NCBI GenBank assembly: GCA_002315875.1 | Contig: DCIL01000061.1 | Span: 21,095 to 42,306 of the forward strand | Length of the DNA stretch: 21,212 bases | Direction: 5' to 3' | Origin: Verrucomicrobia bacterium UBA1727 | Lineage (GTDB): Bacteria; Verrucomicrobiota; Kiritimatiellia; RFP12; UBA1067 | Shown here: piece after piece, positions 1-7,581 of the stretch | How positions within the stretch are numbered: position 1 is the first letter of the stretch | Layout of the letters: each line of letters opens with the position of its first letter | Translations under genes and position numbers: made by a program | Notes under the pieces: generated by a model | Seen by the model: the letters and a program-made list of their open reading frames with translations, nothing else | Database searches by the model: none | Told to the model about the DNA's origin: nothing

Positions 1-989
1 GAGCAGTTGATCGCGAGCTTCACATCCTCGTTCATCTGCCCCATGTTGAGCTCGACGGTGAGGAAGCTCTTCACCTTCGCCGCGGCCTTCGCGAGCGGCT
101 CTTTCGGGAACGGATAAAGCGTGATCGGACGAATCATGCCGACCTTGATGCCCTCCTTGCGGGCCGCCACGATCGCGTTCTTCGCAACACGCGCGGTGAT
201 GCCGACGGACACGACGCAGATTTCCGCATCGTCCATCAGATACTCCTCCCACCGGCACTCTTCCTTCTCGAGTTTCGCATAACGCTCGAAACGCTCGAGG
301 TTCGTCTTCTCCAGCTCTTCGGGCTTGAGATAAAGCGAATTGACGATGTGATGCGCGCGCTTGCACTCCGTGCCCGTACACGCCCAGTCCTTCTTCAATT
401 CTTCATTCTTCACTCTAAACTCTTCACTTGGAACTTCCGCCGGAAGTTCCACCGGCTCCATCATCTGGCCCATCGTACCGTCCGCCAGCAACATCGCCGG
501 CATGCGATACTTCTCGCCAAGCTCGAACGCCAGGCGCGTCATGTCGGCCATCTCCTGCACCGTCGCCGGCGCAAGGACGATGATGTGAAAATCGCCATGG
601 CCAGGACCGCGGGTCATAAAGAAGTAGTCGGACTGCGACGGCTGAATTCCGCCAAGACCAGGACCGCCACGCTGGACGTTCACGATAAGCGCCGGCAGAT
701 CGGCTCCCGCAAGGTACGAAATTCCCTCGGCCTTGAGCGAAATGCCCGGCGAGGAGGACGAGGTCATCGCCCGCTTGCCCGTCGAAGCGCAGCCGTAAAC
801 CATATTGATCGCGGCAATCTCGCTCTCCGCCTGGAGGAACGTGCCGCCGATCTTCGGCATGCGCTTGGACATGTACGCCGCGATTTCCGTCTGCGGCGTG
901 ATCGGATAACCGAAATAATGTCTGCAACCACAGCGAATCGCCGCTTCGGCGATCGCCTCGTTGCCCTTCATCAGTACTTTCTCACTCAT
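1..989 (-). CDS. vorB: 2-oxoacid:ferredoxin oxidoreductase alpha subunit VorB, 3' end outside window
   Basis: Partial gene: 329 codons are visible and the C-terminus lies beyond base 1. The product is the pyrimidine-binding/alpha chain of a thiamine-diphosphate ferredoxin oxidoreductase. This cytoplasmic enzyme oxidatively decarboxylates branched-chain 2-oxoacids to acyl-CoA and reduces ferredoxin. The N-terminus MSEKVLMKGNEAIAEAAI and the segments FGYPITPQTE, MTSSSSPGISLKAEGISYL and QRGGPGLGGIQPSQSDYF are what I recognise as VorB; KorA of 2-oxoglutarate synthase is the main alternative. The start at 989-987 follows GGTGAGG, which overlaps the end of the ferredoxin gene six bases upstream, so the two are co-transcribed and probably translationally coupled. 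Residues about 181-200 (V-P-S-E-E-F-R-V-K-N-E-E-L) look like an in-frame repeat insertion (see 390-450). The family points to anaerobic amino-acid or carbon metabolism. Confidence 0.9.
   Translation of the reverse strand, partial: MSEKVLMKGNEAIAEAAIRCGCRHYFGYPITPQTEIAAYMSKRMPKIGGTFLQAESEIAAINMVYGCASTGKRAMTSSSSPGISLKAEGISYLAGADLPALIVNVQRGGPGLGGIQPSQSDYFFMTRGPGHGDFHIIVLAPATVQEMADMTRLAFELGEKYRMPAMLLADGTMGQMMEPVELPAEVPSEEFRVKNEELKKDWACTGTECKRAHHIVNSLYLKPEELEKTNLERFERYAKLEKEECRWEEYLMDDAEICVVSVGITARVAKNAIVAARKEGIKVGMIRPITLYPFPKEPLAKAAAKVKSFLTVELNMGQMNEDVKLAINC
390..450. repeat. Palindrome plus low-complexity tract inside vorB
   Basis: Bases 430-450 form a perfect palindrome with 10-bp arms (GGAACTTCCG / CGGAAGTTCC) around a single base. 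It is followed on the coding strand by a purine-rich tract of GAA/GAG/GAT-like triplets (about 390-429) similar to the intergenic low-complexity DNA of this window. It is read in frame as roughly residues 181-200 of VorB, between the G-Q-M-M-E-P-V-E block and K-D-W-A-C-T-G. From memory of the family, this spot is a short loop, so the tract is probably an insertion. Confidence 0.6.
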
Positions 990-995
990 CAGACC

Positions 996-1202
996 TCACC
1001 TCTCCACAGTAATCACACAGTCGGGACACATCATCGCACAACTCGCGCAACCAACGCATTCCTCGGGTTTCGTAAGCTCTACCGGCGCGTGCCCCTTGCG
1101 ATTGAGCCGCGTCTTGGAAATCGCCAGAATCTTCTTCGGGCATGCCGTTACACACAGTCCGCAACCCTTGCAGACATCTTCTTTAAAGGTCAACTTTGCC
1201 AT
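996..1202 (-). CDS. vorD: 2x[4Fe-4S] ferredoxin subunit of the VorB oxidoreductase
   Basis: A 68-residue ferredoxin-like protein with two complete cluster motifs: C11-x2-C14-x2-C17-x3-C21-P and C49-x2-C52-x2-C55-x3-C59-P. It would pass electrons from the thiamine-diphosphate site of the 2-oxoacid oxidoreductase to free ferredoxin. Its start (ATG at 1202-1200) is preceded by AAGGAG, and the gene ends six bases before vorB. It is the first gene of the operon, behind an extended -10 promoter at 1235-1243. Length and position match the delta/ferredoxin subunit (VorD or KorD). The symbol depends on the substrate specificity of the complex, which cannot be read from this subunit. Confidence 0.88.
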   Translation of the reverse strand: MAKLTFKEDVCKGCGLCVTACPKKILAISKTRLNRKGHAPVELTKPEECVGCASCAMMCPDCVITVER

Positions 1203-1234
1203 CTTTACAGGATCTCCTTACAATAAACTTACAT

Positions 1235-1243
1235 ATTATACCA
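1235..1243 (-). promoter_or_regulatory. Extended -10 promoter of the vorDB operon
   Basis: On the minus strand the bases read TGGTATAAT: a consensus TATAAT (1235-1240) with the TGn extension (1241-1243). It is preceded by GATGAAATA, a context shared with the other promoters found here. No good -35 box is visible 17 bases upstream. It lies 33 bases before the ferredoxin start codon, leaving a leader of about 25 bases. Confidence 0.7.
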
Positions 1244-1268
1244 TATTTCATCCCGTCAGCGGTGCTAC

Positions 1269-1282
1269 GCGGCAATTGCCGC
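1269..1282. promoter_or_regulatory. 14-bp palindrome at the -35/-45 region of the vor promoter
   Basis: GCGGCAATTGCCGC is a perfect 14-bp palindrome between the stop codon of the exported-protein gene (1289) and the vor promoter. It lies about 29-42 bases upstream of the -10 box, a position usual for an activator or repressor site. It has no T-run, so a terminator for the upstream gene is less likely. The role is inferred from position only. Confidence 0.35.
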
Positions 1283-1288
1283 AAGGTA

Positions 1289-1897
1289 TTACTTGGCGGA
1301 CTTCTTCACGCCGGCCTTGGCCTTGGTTCCTGTACGATATATCGTCGAATCGGCAGTATTGAAACTGTAGGTGCCGTTGTCATCGAGCTTGAACATCTTG
1401 TGAATCTTAGCGTCGACAAGAGCCGCCTCCTGCTCCTTCTCACGGGAAAGCTGAGCAAGGACGGTGATCTGGTTTTCGACCAACTTGCGCGCGACCATCG
1501 CAGTGGCCAGCGGCTCTGCGGATTTGGCGTCCTTAAACGACTTCACCTCCTTCTTGGTCGGCTCAGCGCCTTTCTTCGCCGCCGCCGTCAACTCAAAGAG
1601 CTTGTGGGTAGTCCCTTCGTAAGAATAGCTCTTCTTCGGATCGAGACCGAATTTCTTCTCAAGACCCGAGAGCGCCTCCTGAAACTCAGCCTGCTTCTCA
1701 CGCAACACGCGCCGAAAGATCGTCAGCTCGTCAAAACGAGCAGATCGCGCAACCGTCAACCTCACGAACGCCGCAGCGTCATCCTTGCCAAGCTTGCGGA
1801 CCGCCACCGGCTTCGGATCCTTCGCTTCCTCAGCCGCAATCGCGGTCACAGAAAACACAGCAGCACATACCATAGCGACAATTTTAATCTTTGCCAT
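1289..1897 (-). CDS. Small exported protein of unknown function
   Basis: A 202-residue protein not recognised as any family. The start at 1897-1895 is chosen because AAAGGA lies just upstream and because the product then opens with a signal peptide: M-A-K-I-K-I, a hydrophobic run V-A-M-V-C-A-A-V-F-S-V, then T-A-I-A before A-E-E, a plausible signal peptidase I site near residue 22. A longer frame extends to 1969 but would run through the promoter at 1929-1937. The mature part is rich in Lys, Glu and Ala, probably mostly helical or coiled, with a Lys-rich tail (K-A-K-A-G-V-K-K-S-A-K). It has its own promoter, so it is a separate unit from vorDB. Periplasmic or envelope-associated location is inferred. 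Confidence 0.75.
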   Translation of the reverse strand: MAKIKIVAMVCAAVFSVTAIAAEEAKDPKPVAVRKLGKDDAAAFVRLTVARSARFDELTIFRRVLREKQAEFQEALSGLEKKFGLDPKKSYSYEGTTHKLFELTAAAKKGAEPTKKEVKSFKDAKSAEPLATAMVARKLVENQITVLAQLSREKEQEAALVDAKIHKMFKLDDNGTYSFNTADSTIYRTGTKAKAGVKKSAK

Positions 1898-1928
1898 TTT
1901 TATATTTTCCTTTCGATTGAATTTTCGT

Positions 1929-1937
1929 ATTATACCA
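1929..1937 (-). promoter_or_regulatory. Extended -10 promoter of the exported-protein gene
   Basis: On the minus strand the bases read TGGTATAAT, preceded by GGTGAAATT, the same arrangement as at the vor promoter. It sits about 32 bases upstream of the start codon at 1897, which supports the short start over the longer frame. No -35 consensus was found. Confidence 0.7.
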
Positions 1938-2211
1938 AATTTCACCCCCTCACTTCTCAGCCATAGCAATCAGAAGTTGAAGTTAAAGGATAGAGGGTAG
2001 AAAATAGAAATGAGAAAGTAGAAAGTAGAGGGAGATGGAAGGACGAAGGTGAAATTAGGTGCAGACAAAAGGTGTAGGTGTAGGGGGGGGGAAGTACGAA
2101 GTAGGAGTGACGAGTGAGGAATGGCGGACGATAGGGTTAGTTAAAGGCGAAGGTGAAATTAGGTGTAGATTAAAGGTGTAGGCGTAGATTAGGTGTAGAG
2201 TCGGCGGAACA

Positions 2212-2259
2212 CAGGGGTGCCTGTCGCTCCGCGACAGGCGATCGCCCGGCCCACCCCTG
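2212..2259. repeat. Nested palindromic element (REP-like)
   Basis: The inner hairpin has 9-bp arms GCCTGTCGC / GCGACAGGC (2219-2227, 2231-2239) around a TCC loop. The outer arms are CAGGGGTG (2212-2219) and CACCCCTG (2252-2259). The 9-3-9 design recurs at 14682-14702, 21012-21032, 21062-21082 and 21140-21160. It could act as an RNA hairpin downstream of the DUF499 gene, but no T-run follows. Confidence 0.65.
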
Positions 2260-2293
2260 GCATCACGCACGAAAGCCAATGTTTACAGGGGTC

Positions 2294-2330
2294 GTGCAGG
2301 GTCTGTCCCCGAGGTTTGTGCAGGGTCCCC
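2294..2330. repeat. Short direct repeats of the GTGCAGGGTC…CCCC type
   Basis: GTGCAGGGTCTGTCCCC (2294-2310) is followed by GTGCAGGGTCCCC (2318-2330), the second lacking four bases. From memory, words like GGGTCTGTCCCC are common near REP-associated tyrosine transposase (RAYT) genes. No such transposase gene is in this window. Confidence 0.5.
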
Positions 2331-2370
2331 AAAGGTTCCATACTTGACCCTTAGAAACCCCACAGAACCA

Positions 2371-5244
2371 CTACACCTCTGCCGTAAACTCCGAGTGCGA
2401 GAATCCAAGACTCTTGGCATTTTCAGCGACAGGACGAACAACTGTGTTCTTGTCGAATGCCGATGCCGACGATGCTTCTATGTCGAGCTTCACACGCACA
2501 TTGACACCAGGTTTGGCAGTGAATAATGCGATGACATTCTCGAGCACGTCGCTCATCTTCACGACCGGATCGAGCGGATCAAGCTCAATCGTGCCGAAGT
2601 AATGCTTCTTTGCCGCATCTGTACACTGACACGGCGATTTGCCGCACTTCGGGCAAACTGTCTGCTTTCCCTGACATGTGCAAGGATTATTTCCGCACTT
2701 TGGACAAACTGCCGTCTGTTTATCAGGCTCGCCGGGCTTGCAAACGCACGGGAACTGGCCACACTTGGGACACTTCCGTTTCTCATCCAGCTCCAACGCC
2801 TTCTTCTTCGAGATGACGAGCATCGAATCGTCCAGCGCAGGCAACAAGACACTCTCTCCAAATCTGAAACCAAGAACGGACTTCTCCTTAGGGTCCATTC
2901 CCTCTGCATACCCAAAGTATTCCTTCGTCGCAATGCCGGCAGTGAACGCTTGAATGAAGGTCTCCTCGTCGCGAATGCGCGGCATGTACAGATACGAACA
3001 GGTGTCGTTCCAAACCTTCTTGATTGACACCTCCTCAACACCGTTCTTGAAGTAATACTTGTCCAGCAATTGCTTCAAAAAGATCGGGCTCCAAGTCTTG
3101 ATCAAAAATTCGTTCTCAACCAGCCAACTCTCGACCGCGGCAGCTATCGATCCGTTCTGCGTATTGATTCGCTCCACACAGAAGTCAGCCGTCCGTGCAT
3201 CTTTCGCGCCCGGAGCTATCGCGAAGTTGTAGCACTCGCGTGCCGTCGCCTCTAGCTGAACGAGACTCCGCTGAGCAGCATTCTTGGCGTTCTTCTGCTG
3301 AAGATTGTCCAGTGTCAGCGTCCCCTGTTCACACGCTTCGACGATATCCTGCCAGGCCAGATACTTCGCCGCGTCATCCCGAAGCCGATTGACGGCATTG
3401 AAATCCGGAAAAAGGAACACGAGTCGATTCGCCTTTGAACGCGGCTGATTACCACGCTTGTCGAGTATCTCCTGCGCCGCAGCGAAGGCGGGCTTCTCGT
3501 TGTTCCGCGAATAGGCAATGCCATGATCGGGAGGCATCACCACCAACCGAGGACCCGACTTGACCATATCTTCGATGTCCCCATGCTTCTGGAAGACATG
3601 AATGGCCGCGAACAACGATCCGCCACGGCACACCTTGTCAACCGTCTGCCTCAACCGCTCCTCGAGTTTCAACTGTGGAATCCGCGCCTTGCGCGTCTCC
3701 ATCTCGCGGCGCAGGTTCGGCCGCGTATCGTACCAGAAGCGATCAACGCCGACATTCAGATACTGCGAGACGTCCTTCAAATCGCTCAACACATCCTCAA
3801 ACACTCCGAGGGTCACACCCGGCAACGCGCACCCAAGGCGAATGCCCAGCTCGTCGATGCCGCGCGTCGCATTCTGCTGCACAGAAACGCTGGAAGGCGC
3901 ACTACCGAAGAAGATCGTTCGCGCCGTCCGTTGCGCCACGCACATGGCACCGTAGTCCGGCTTCTTCGCATCGAGCTGTCCGGACAGCGACTTTTGTCCG
4001 TCGATTTCGCTTTCGATCACCGGTTCCCAGCCCGGAATGAGATACTGCGTGGACTTCGCCTCGACATCCGTATCCGAAAGCGGAATCGCGCCCAAGGTAA
4101 TGAGCGGATCGCCGTTCCCGAGATTCCAAAGCCGATTGATGACAATCGCCATATACTGCAACACGCCGCGCGTCTTCTGGAACTTCGGCAGCGTCGACCA
4201 GTCCGTGTAAAGTCGGTCGAACACTTCCGGATGCAGAGGATAGGTCTTGCGCATGCGGTCGACATACGCGGCCTCCTGCACGTCCGTCGGGAAAAGCGCC
4301 GGATTGGCGTGATACATCGCCGCAAACGCCTCGCACGTCTCGTTGCGGTCTGCCTCGTTGCCAATCGACGCAAAAAGCCGACGACGGACAATCTCGAACG
4401 ACTCCTCGGGCGCGACCGGTTTCCAGATGGACTGCACGCGCGCAAAGATCGCCTCCAGCGCCTGCAACGCCTCTCGTCCGCCTTCACCACCCAATTCTTC
4501 TTCGCTCTGCGGCAACGAGGCGAGCAGCATCGCGTTCGGCACCGCCTTCATCGCCTCGGTGAGCGACTGCATGAAAGACATGTTGCTCTCGAACGTACCG
4601 GCAGTCACCGGAACCTTAGGTCTGACGAGCTGCCGCATGAACGCCACCAGCTCGTCGCAAAGAACGACACACGGCGCCGCCCGCTTCAACAACTTGACCA
4701 ACACGTCCGTTCCCGGTGCCGTTCCTGAGACATCGCTCGCCTCGACAATTTCATACCCATCGGCCCCGAGAAGCTCATATCCGAGTAAGCCCCACAGCGT
4801 GCGGATCTCCTTGCCGCCCAGTTCCTTGGGCTGATTCGGCGAGATGCAGTTGCCGACAATAACCGCACACTTCGCCGTCGGCAGATCATCGATCTTCGCA
4901 GCATCGAGGACCTGCGGTACGCCCTTGAGCTTCGAGGTCGTCACGGTGCGCATCGCGAGGTGCCACACGGCTAGCATCGAGTGGGTCTTGCCACCGCCGA
5001 AGTTCGTCTTCAGCTGCACGACCGGATCCCCGCCCTTCCCCGACAGCCGCTCGGCCACGGAGACGAGCAGTTCCTTCATGCCCTCGGTGATGTAGGTGCG
5101 GTCAAAAAAATTGACCGCATTCTGGTATTCCGCCGACGCCGATCCCTCCGCGACGCGATAAAGGTCCGCCGCGAACTCGCTCTGCTTGAGCGTACCGTTC
5201 AGCACGTCATCATGGGGCTTGGCAACTTGTCTCCAGGGCTTCAT
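2371..5244 (-). CDS. DUF499 AAA-type ATPase with three C-terminal Cys knuckles
   Basis: A 957-residue predicted ATPase of the DUF499 (COG1483) family, the usual partner of DUF1156 methyltransferases. Walker A is N81-F-G-G-G-K86-T87-H and Walker B is V193-V-L-C-D197-E198. The start ATG at 5244-5242 overlaps the TGA of the methyltransferase-like gene in an ATGA junction and follows GGAGGAG. A longer frame to 5274 would lie inside that gene. Near the C-terminus are three copies of C-P-K-C-G-x2-P-C-x-C at residues 825-835, 847-857 and 864-874, each with four cysteines, most likely zinc knuckles. Residues 875-957 form a separate tail. Last gene of the operon. An NTP-driven role in DNA sensing, complex assembly or translocation is inferred. 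It shows no recognisable nuclease motif. The DUF499 assignment rests on the N-terminal pattern and partner context. Confidence 0.85.
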   Translation of the reverse strand: MKPWRQVAKPHDDVLNGTLKQSEFAADLYRVAEGSASAEYQNAVNFFDRTYITEGMKELLVSVAERLSGKGGDPVVQLKTNFGGGKTHSMLAVWHLAMRTVTTSKLKGVPQVLDAAKIDDLPTAKCAVIVGNCISPNQPKELGGKEIRTLWGLLGYELLGADGYEIVEASDVSGTAPGTDVLVKLLKRAAPCVVLCDELVAFMRQLVRPKVPVTAGTFESNMSFMQSLTEAMKAVPNAMLLASLPQSEEELGGEGGREALQALEAIFARVQSIWKPVAPEESFEIVRRRLFASIGNEADRNETCEAFAAMYHANPALFPTDVQEAAYVDRMRKTYPLHPEVFDRLYTDWSTLPKFQKTRGVLQYMAIVINRLWNLGNGDPLITLGAIPLSDTDVEAKSTQYLIPGWEPVIESEIDGQKSLSGQLDAKKPDYGAMCVAQRTARTIFFGSAPSSVSVQQNATRGIDELGIRLGCALPGVTLGVFEDVLSDLKDVSQYLNVGVDRFWYDTRPNLRREMETRKARIPQLKLEERLRQTVDKVCRGGSLFAAIHVFQKHGDIEDMVKSGPRLVVMPPDHGIAYSRNNEKPAFAAAQEILDKRGNQPRSKANRLVFLFPDFNAVNRLRDDAAKYLAWQDIVEACEQGTLTLDNLQQKNAKNAAQRSLVQLEATARECYNFAIAPGAKDARTADFCVERINTQNGSIAAAVESWLVENEFLIKTWSPIFLKQLLDKYYFKNGVEEVSIKKVWNDTCSYLYMPRIRDEETFIQAFTAGIATKEYFGYAEGMDPKEKSVLGFRFGESVLLPALDDSMLVISKKKALELDEKRKCPKCGQFPCVCKPGEPDKQTAVCPKCGNNPCTCQGKQTVCPKCGKSPCQCTDAAKKHYFGTIELDPLDPVVKMSDVLENVIALFTAKPGVNVRVKLDIEASSASAFDKNTVVRPVAENAKSLGFSHSEFTAEV

Positions 5245-7574
5245 TTCGTTATCTCCTCCACTAAATCGTACCATTCGTTCAGCAAATCGTTGTACTTCGC
5301 CGCGAGCTCGGTCTGTCCGGCGTCTTCGGCTTTGAGGTAGGCATCATAGATTTCCTTGCGGATCTCAATCGGATTCTCCCCGCGCCTGATGCGCACGATG
5401 ACTGATTCGCGCGGATCGACAGCCGGTGTCTTCGCATCAGAACCGCCTCTTTCGAGATCATCCGCAATCTTAAGGACTTCCTCAACGACCTGCGCAACGG
5501 GGAAAACGCTGCCGTCGGCATTCAAGACCTGAGCGAATTGCGAATAGAGGCGAATACCGGCGACAAAGGCAATGCTCGCCTTGTCGTTCGGTTCGATGCC
5601 GCGGTCCATCTCCTGGTAGAAGCCGATCGCATTGGGCAACTTCTGCCGCAGATAGTCGGCAAACTGACGCCGCGTAACGACCTCGGCATCCGCACGCGCC
5701 GGACGGCACACGAAGTAGATCGACCGAAAGCCCGTCCCCGCGTCGCCTCCAAACACGGCTTGCGTGCGCATGTCCTTAAGCGGCCACGCCGCCGTAATCG
5801 TGAACCCTGCCGCAACGAGTCCGTCGACGAACGACGCAACCGGCTTGATGTCGCGCGCCGAAAAGGTCGCACTCCGGAAATCGAATGCGAACACAGCCGG
5901 ATAGTCAGCGCGGCAGTTCTGCCGCATCAGCTTCAGCGCCGTGGCCATCCCCTGCTGATAGAAGGCGTCCGCCTGTGCGCGTCCACCATGACGATACGGA
6001 AACGCCGTCAGCTCTTCTGCTCGCGGACTCGCCAAGTTGACAGCAAGGTCCGGCGCGAGCGTTCTGAACACGGGACGCGTCCAGGCATAGAAGAAATCCG
6101 CAAGATCCGCATACGCCACATTGTCATGATACGGTAACTCGGTATTGACGACCGCCGTCTCCTCCAGCTTCGCGGCCGCCGCGTCTTCGCACACGACTCG
6201 CCCGACACCGACCCGCGGCAACGCAAGATACTTCTCCACCACGCCACTCGCGACCTCTTCCCAGCGCTTGGTGGACGCCGCAATCGGATTCGCCTCGACG
6301 AAGTCCCAGGCGAACGGCAAGGACTGCCGCGTAAAGACATTCCTTGGGATCTGTCGCTCGTTCCAATAGGTGTTTGACATCGAGTTCCAGGAAACGAACT
6401 GACTGTAGGCAAGCGTCAGCACCGACCCGACGGCGTGCGACGCCTTTTTGTTGCCGAAGTCCTTCGCAAGGATCTGACCGAGTTCCGTCAGCATCCGTTT
6501 TTGCCGCGGCAAGAAGAGATCGCCGTACGTCTTGAAACCGAAACTCGCCGCCTTCGTATCCCGAGCATTGTCGGGGAGCGGAATGTCACCTCCCTGCCCC
6601 TCAACCTCCAGCGCAATCCGCTCCTGCTCTTTCGTCGGCGACAAAACAACCTTCTCGCCGTCATCACCCGTCGCGAAGATCGCCATTAGCCGCACGCCAA
6701 GTTTTCCCGATTGGCCGGCCGCACGGATGTAATCACCCGTAATGGGACGCCCGTCGAAGATGCTCGCAAAATCCGCCTTGCCGCCGAGCCGCGTGCCATT
6801 CTCCTTGCCTGCCGGCGCCTTGCCGCTCCGCACGACGAATCGGTAGTCCTTCTTCAACTTCAGGAGTTCAACATCGACCCACGACTCGCGTCCGTTCTTG
6901 GCACCCGTCACGAAGTTCGAGACGAGCGGCACGGCACGTCCGCCGAACGCCGGACTCGGATCTGGCACCGTCCGCGCCCAAAGCCACATCTCGACCGGCA
7001 GCGTCCGTCCGACATACTTCGCAACATCCGGACGCTCCTTCGCCATCGACGGCGTGACCTTGATGGACGGATACAAATCCTTGAGACGTTTCTCCAATCT
7101 CGTCTGTGTAAAGTGAATCGCTCTGAGCAAATCGTGTTCCGTGAGCTCACTACGCTCGGGCCCTGTCGCCAGTCGCGCCACGAACGCGGCAACGGGATTG
7201 AGCTCGCCCCCGATCGCAGGCACGCCCAGTGTCAGCGCGGCAAACGGAATCGTCCCGACACCACACATCGGATCGTAGACCGTTGGCCAGTTCTCGCCGC
7301 ACGACTCGGCAATCAGCCGACGGGCGACCGGCTCGACGAGCGGATCGCCTTCCAAAAGCGCCTTCAGCGCGTCATGCACCCGTCGCGTCTTCTCAAGGTC
7401 GCCGAACGTCGGCGCCTCGACGAGCTGCGCGAACACCAGCGCCCGAGCAATCGAGAGCTGTCGGTTGCCCCACCAGAGATGAAGCGAACTCGGTGCGCCC
7501 TTCCCGGCCCGCACCTCGTTCGCCGCCGCCCTCGCAAGCGCCTCAACCGGCAGATATGTCTCGATCAGCTTCAC
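5241..7574 (-). CDS. Second DUF1156 methyltransferase-like protein with degenerate catalytic motif
   Basis: A 777-residue protein with a DUF1156 N-terminus (L-I-E-T-Y-L-P-V, then S-S-L-H-L-W-W-G-N-R-Q at about 29-39) and a methyltransferase fold. The SAM-binding motif D101-P-M-C-G-V-G-T is kept, followed by G-E124-L-N-P. The catalytic motif IV is E479-L-P-Y482-H-D-N, where the paralogue encoded at 9315-12221 has D-P-P-Y-Y-D-N in the same context (A/G-Y-A-D-L-x-D-F-F-Y-x-W). The codons GAG TTA CCG at 6140-6132 confirm this. Loss of Asp and the first Pro suggests a non-catalytic or altered enzyme. The start is GTG at 7574-7572, seven bases after the DUF262 stop and with no strong ribosome site, so it may depend on translational coupling. 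It overlaps the DUF499 start by four bases. The gene is evenly GC-rich, unlike its DUF262 neighbour. Confidence 0.85.
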   Translation of the reverse strand: MKLIETYLPVEALARAAANEVRAGKGAPSSLHLWWGNRQLSIARALVFAQLVEAPTFGDLEKTRRVHDALKALLEGDPLVEPVARRLIAESCGENWPTVYDPMCGVGTIPFAALTLGVPAIGGELNPVAAFVARLATGPERSELTEHDLLRAIHFTQTRLEKRLKDLYPSIKVTPSMAKERPDVAKYVGRTLPVEMWLWARTVPDPSPAFGGRAVPLVSNFVTGAKNGRESWVDVELLKLKKDYRFVVRSGKAPAGKENGTRLGGKADFASIFDGRPITGDYIRAAGQSGKLGVRLMAIFATGDDGEKVVLSPTKEQERIALEVEGQGGDIPLPDNARDTKAASFGFKTYGDLFLPRQKRMLTELGQILAKDFGNKKASHAVGSVLTLAYSQFVSWNSMSNTYWNERQIPRNVFTRQSLPFAWDFVEANPIAASTKRWEEVASGVVEKYLALPRVGVGRVVCEDAAAAKLEETAVVNTELPYHDNVAYADLADFFYAWTRPVFRTLAPDLAVNLASPRAEELTAFPYRHGGRAQADAFYQQGMATALKLMRQNCRADYPAVFAFDFRSATFSARDIKPVASFVDGLVAAGFTITAAWPLKDMRTQAVFGGDAGTGFRSIYFVCRPARADAEVVTRRQFADYLRQKLPNAIGFYQEMDRGIEPNDKASIAFVAGIRLYSQFAQVLNADGSVFPVAQVVEEVLKIADDLERGGSDAKTPAVDPRESVIVRIRRGENPIEIRKEIYDAYLKAEDAGQTELAAKYNDLLNEWYDLVEEITK

Positions 7575-7581
7575 AAGGACA

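Larger units (their letters stand above)
1938..2370. other. Repeat-filled intergenic spacer without a convincing gene
   Basis: About 430 bases between the exported-protein promoter and the end of the DUF499 gene. Bases 1980-2210 are low-complexity and purine-rich on the plus strand, with repeated GGTGTAG, GGTGAAATTAGG and GAAAGTAGA words and a nine-G run near 2083-2091. Bases 2212-2259 form a nested palindrome, and 2294-2330 hold two direct repeats with GGGTC/TCCCC. The only sizeable frame (2055-2279, minus) is built from these repeats and is not accepted as a gene. No clear rho-independent terminator for the operon ending at 2371 was seen. Confidence 0.7.

Noticed and set aside
348..1226. 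A 292-codon plus-strand frame over vorB and the ferredoxin gene
   Set aside because: Antisense to two confidently recognised genes.
2055..2279. A 74-codon minus-strand frame in the spacer
   Set aside because: Encoded by low-complexity repeats and a palindrome; the product is Pro/Thr/Ser/Leu filler.
3523..4728. A 401-codon plus-strand frame opposite the DUF499 gene
   Set aside because: It lies wholly antisense to a gene with clear Walker motifs, is Arg/His-rich with no domain, and has no promoter or ribosome site; it is a GC-rich shadow.
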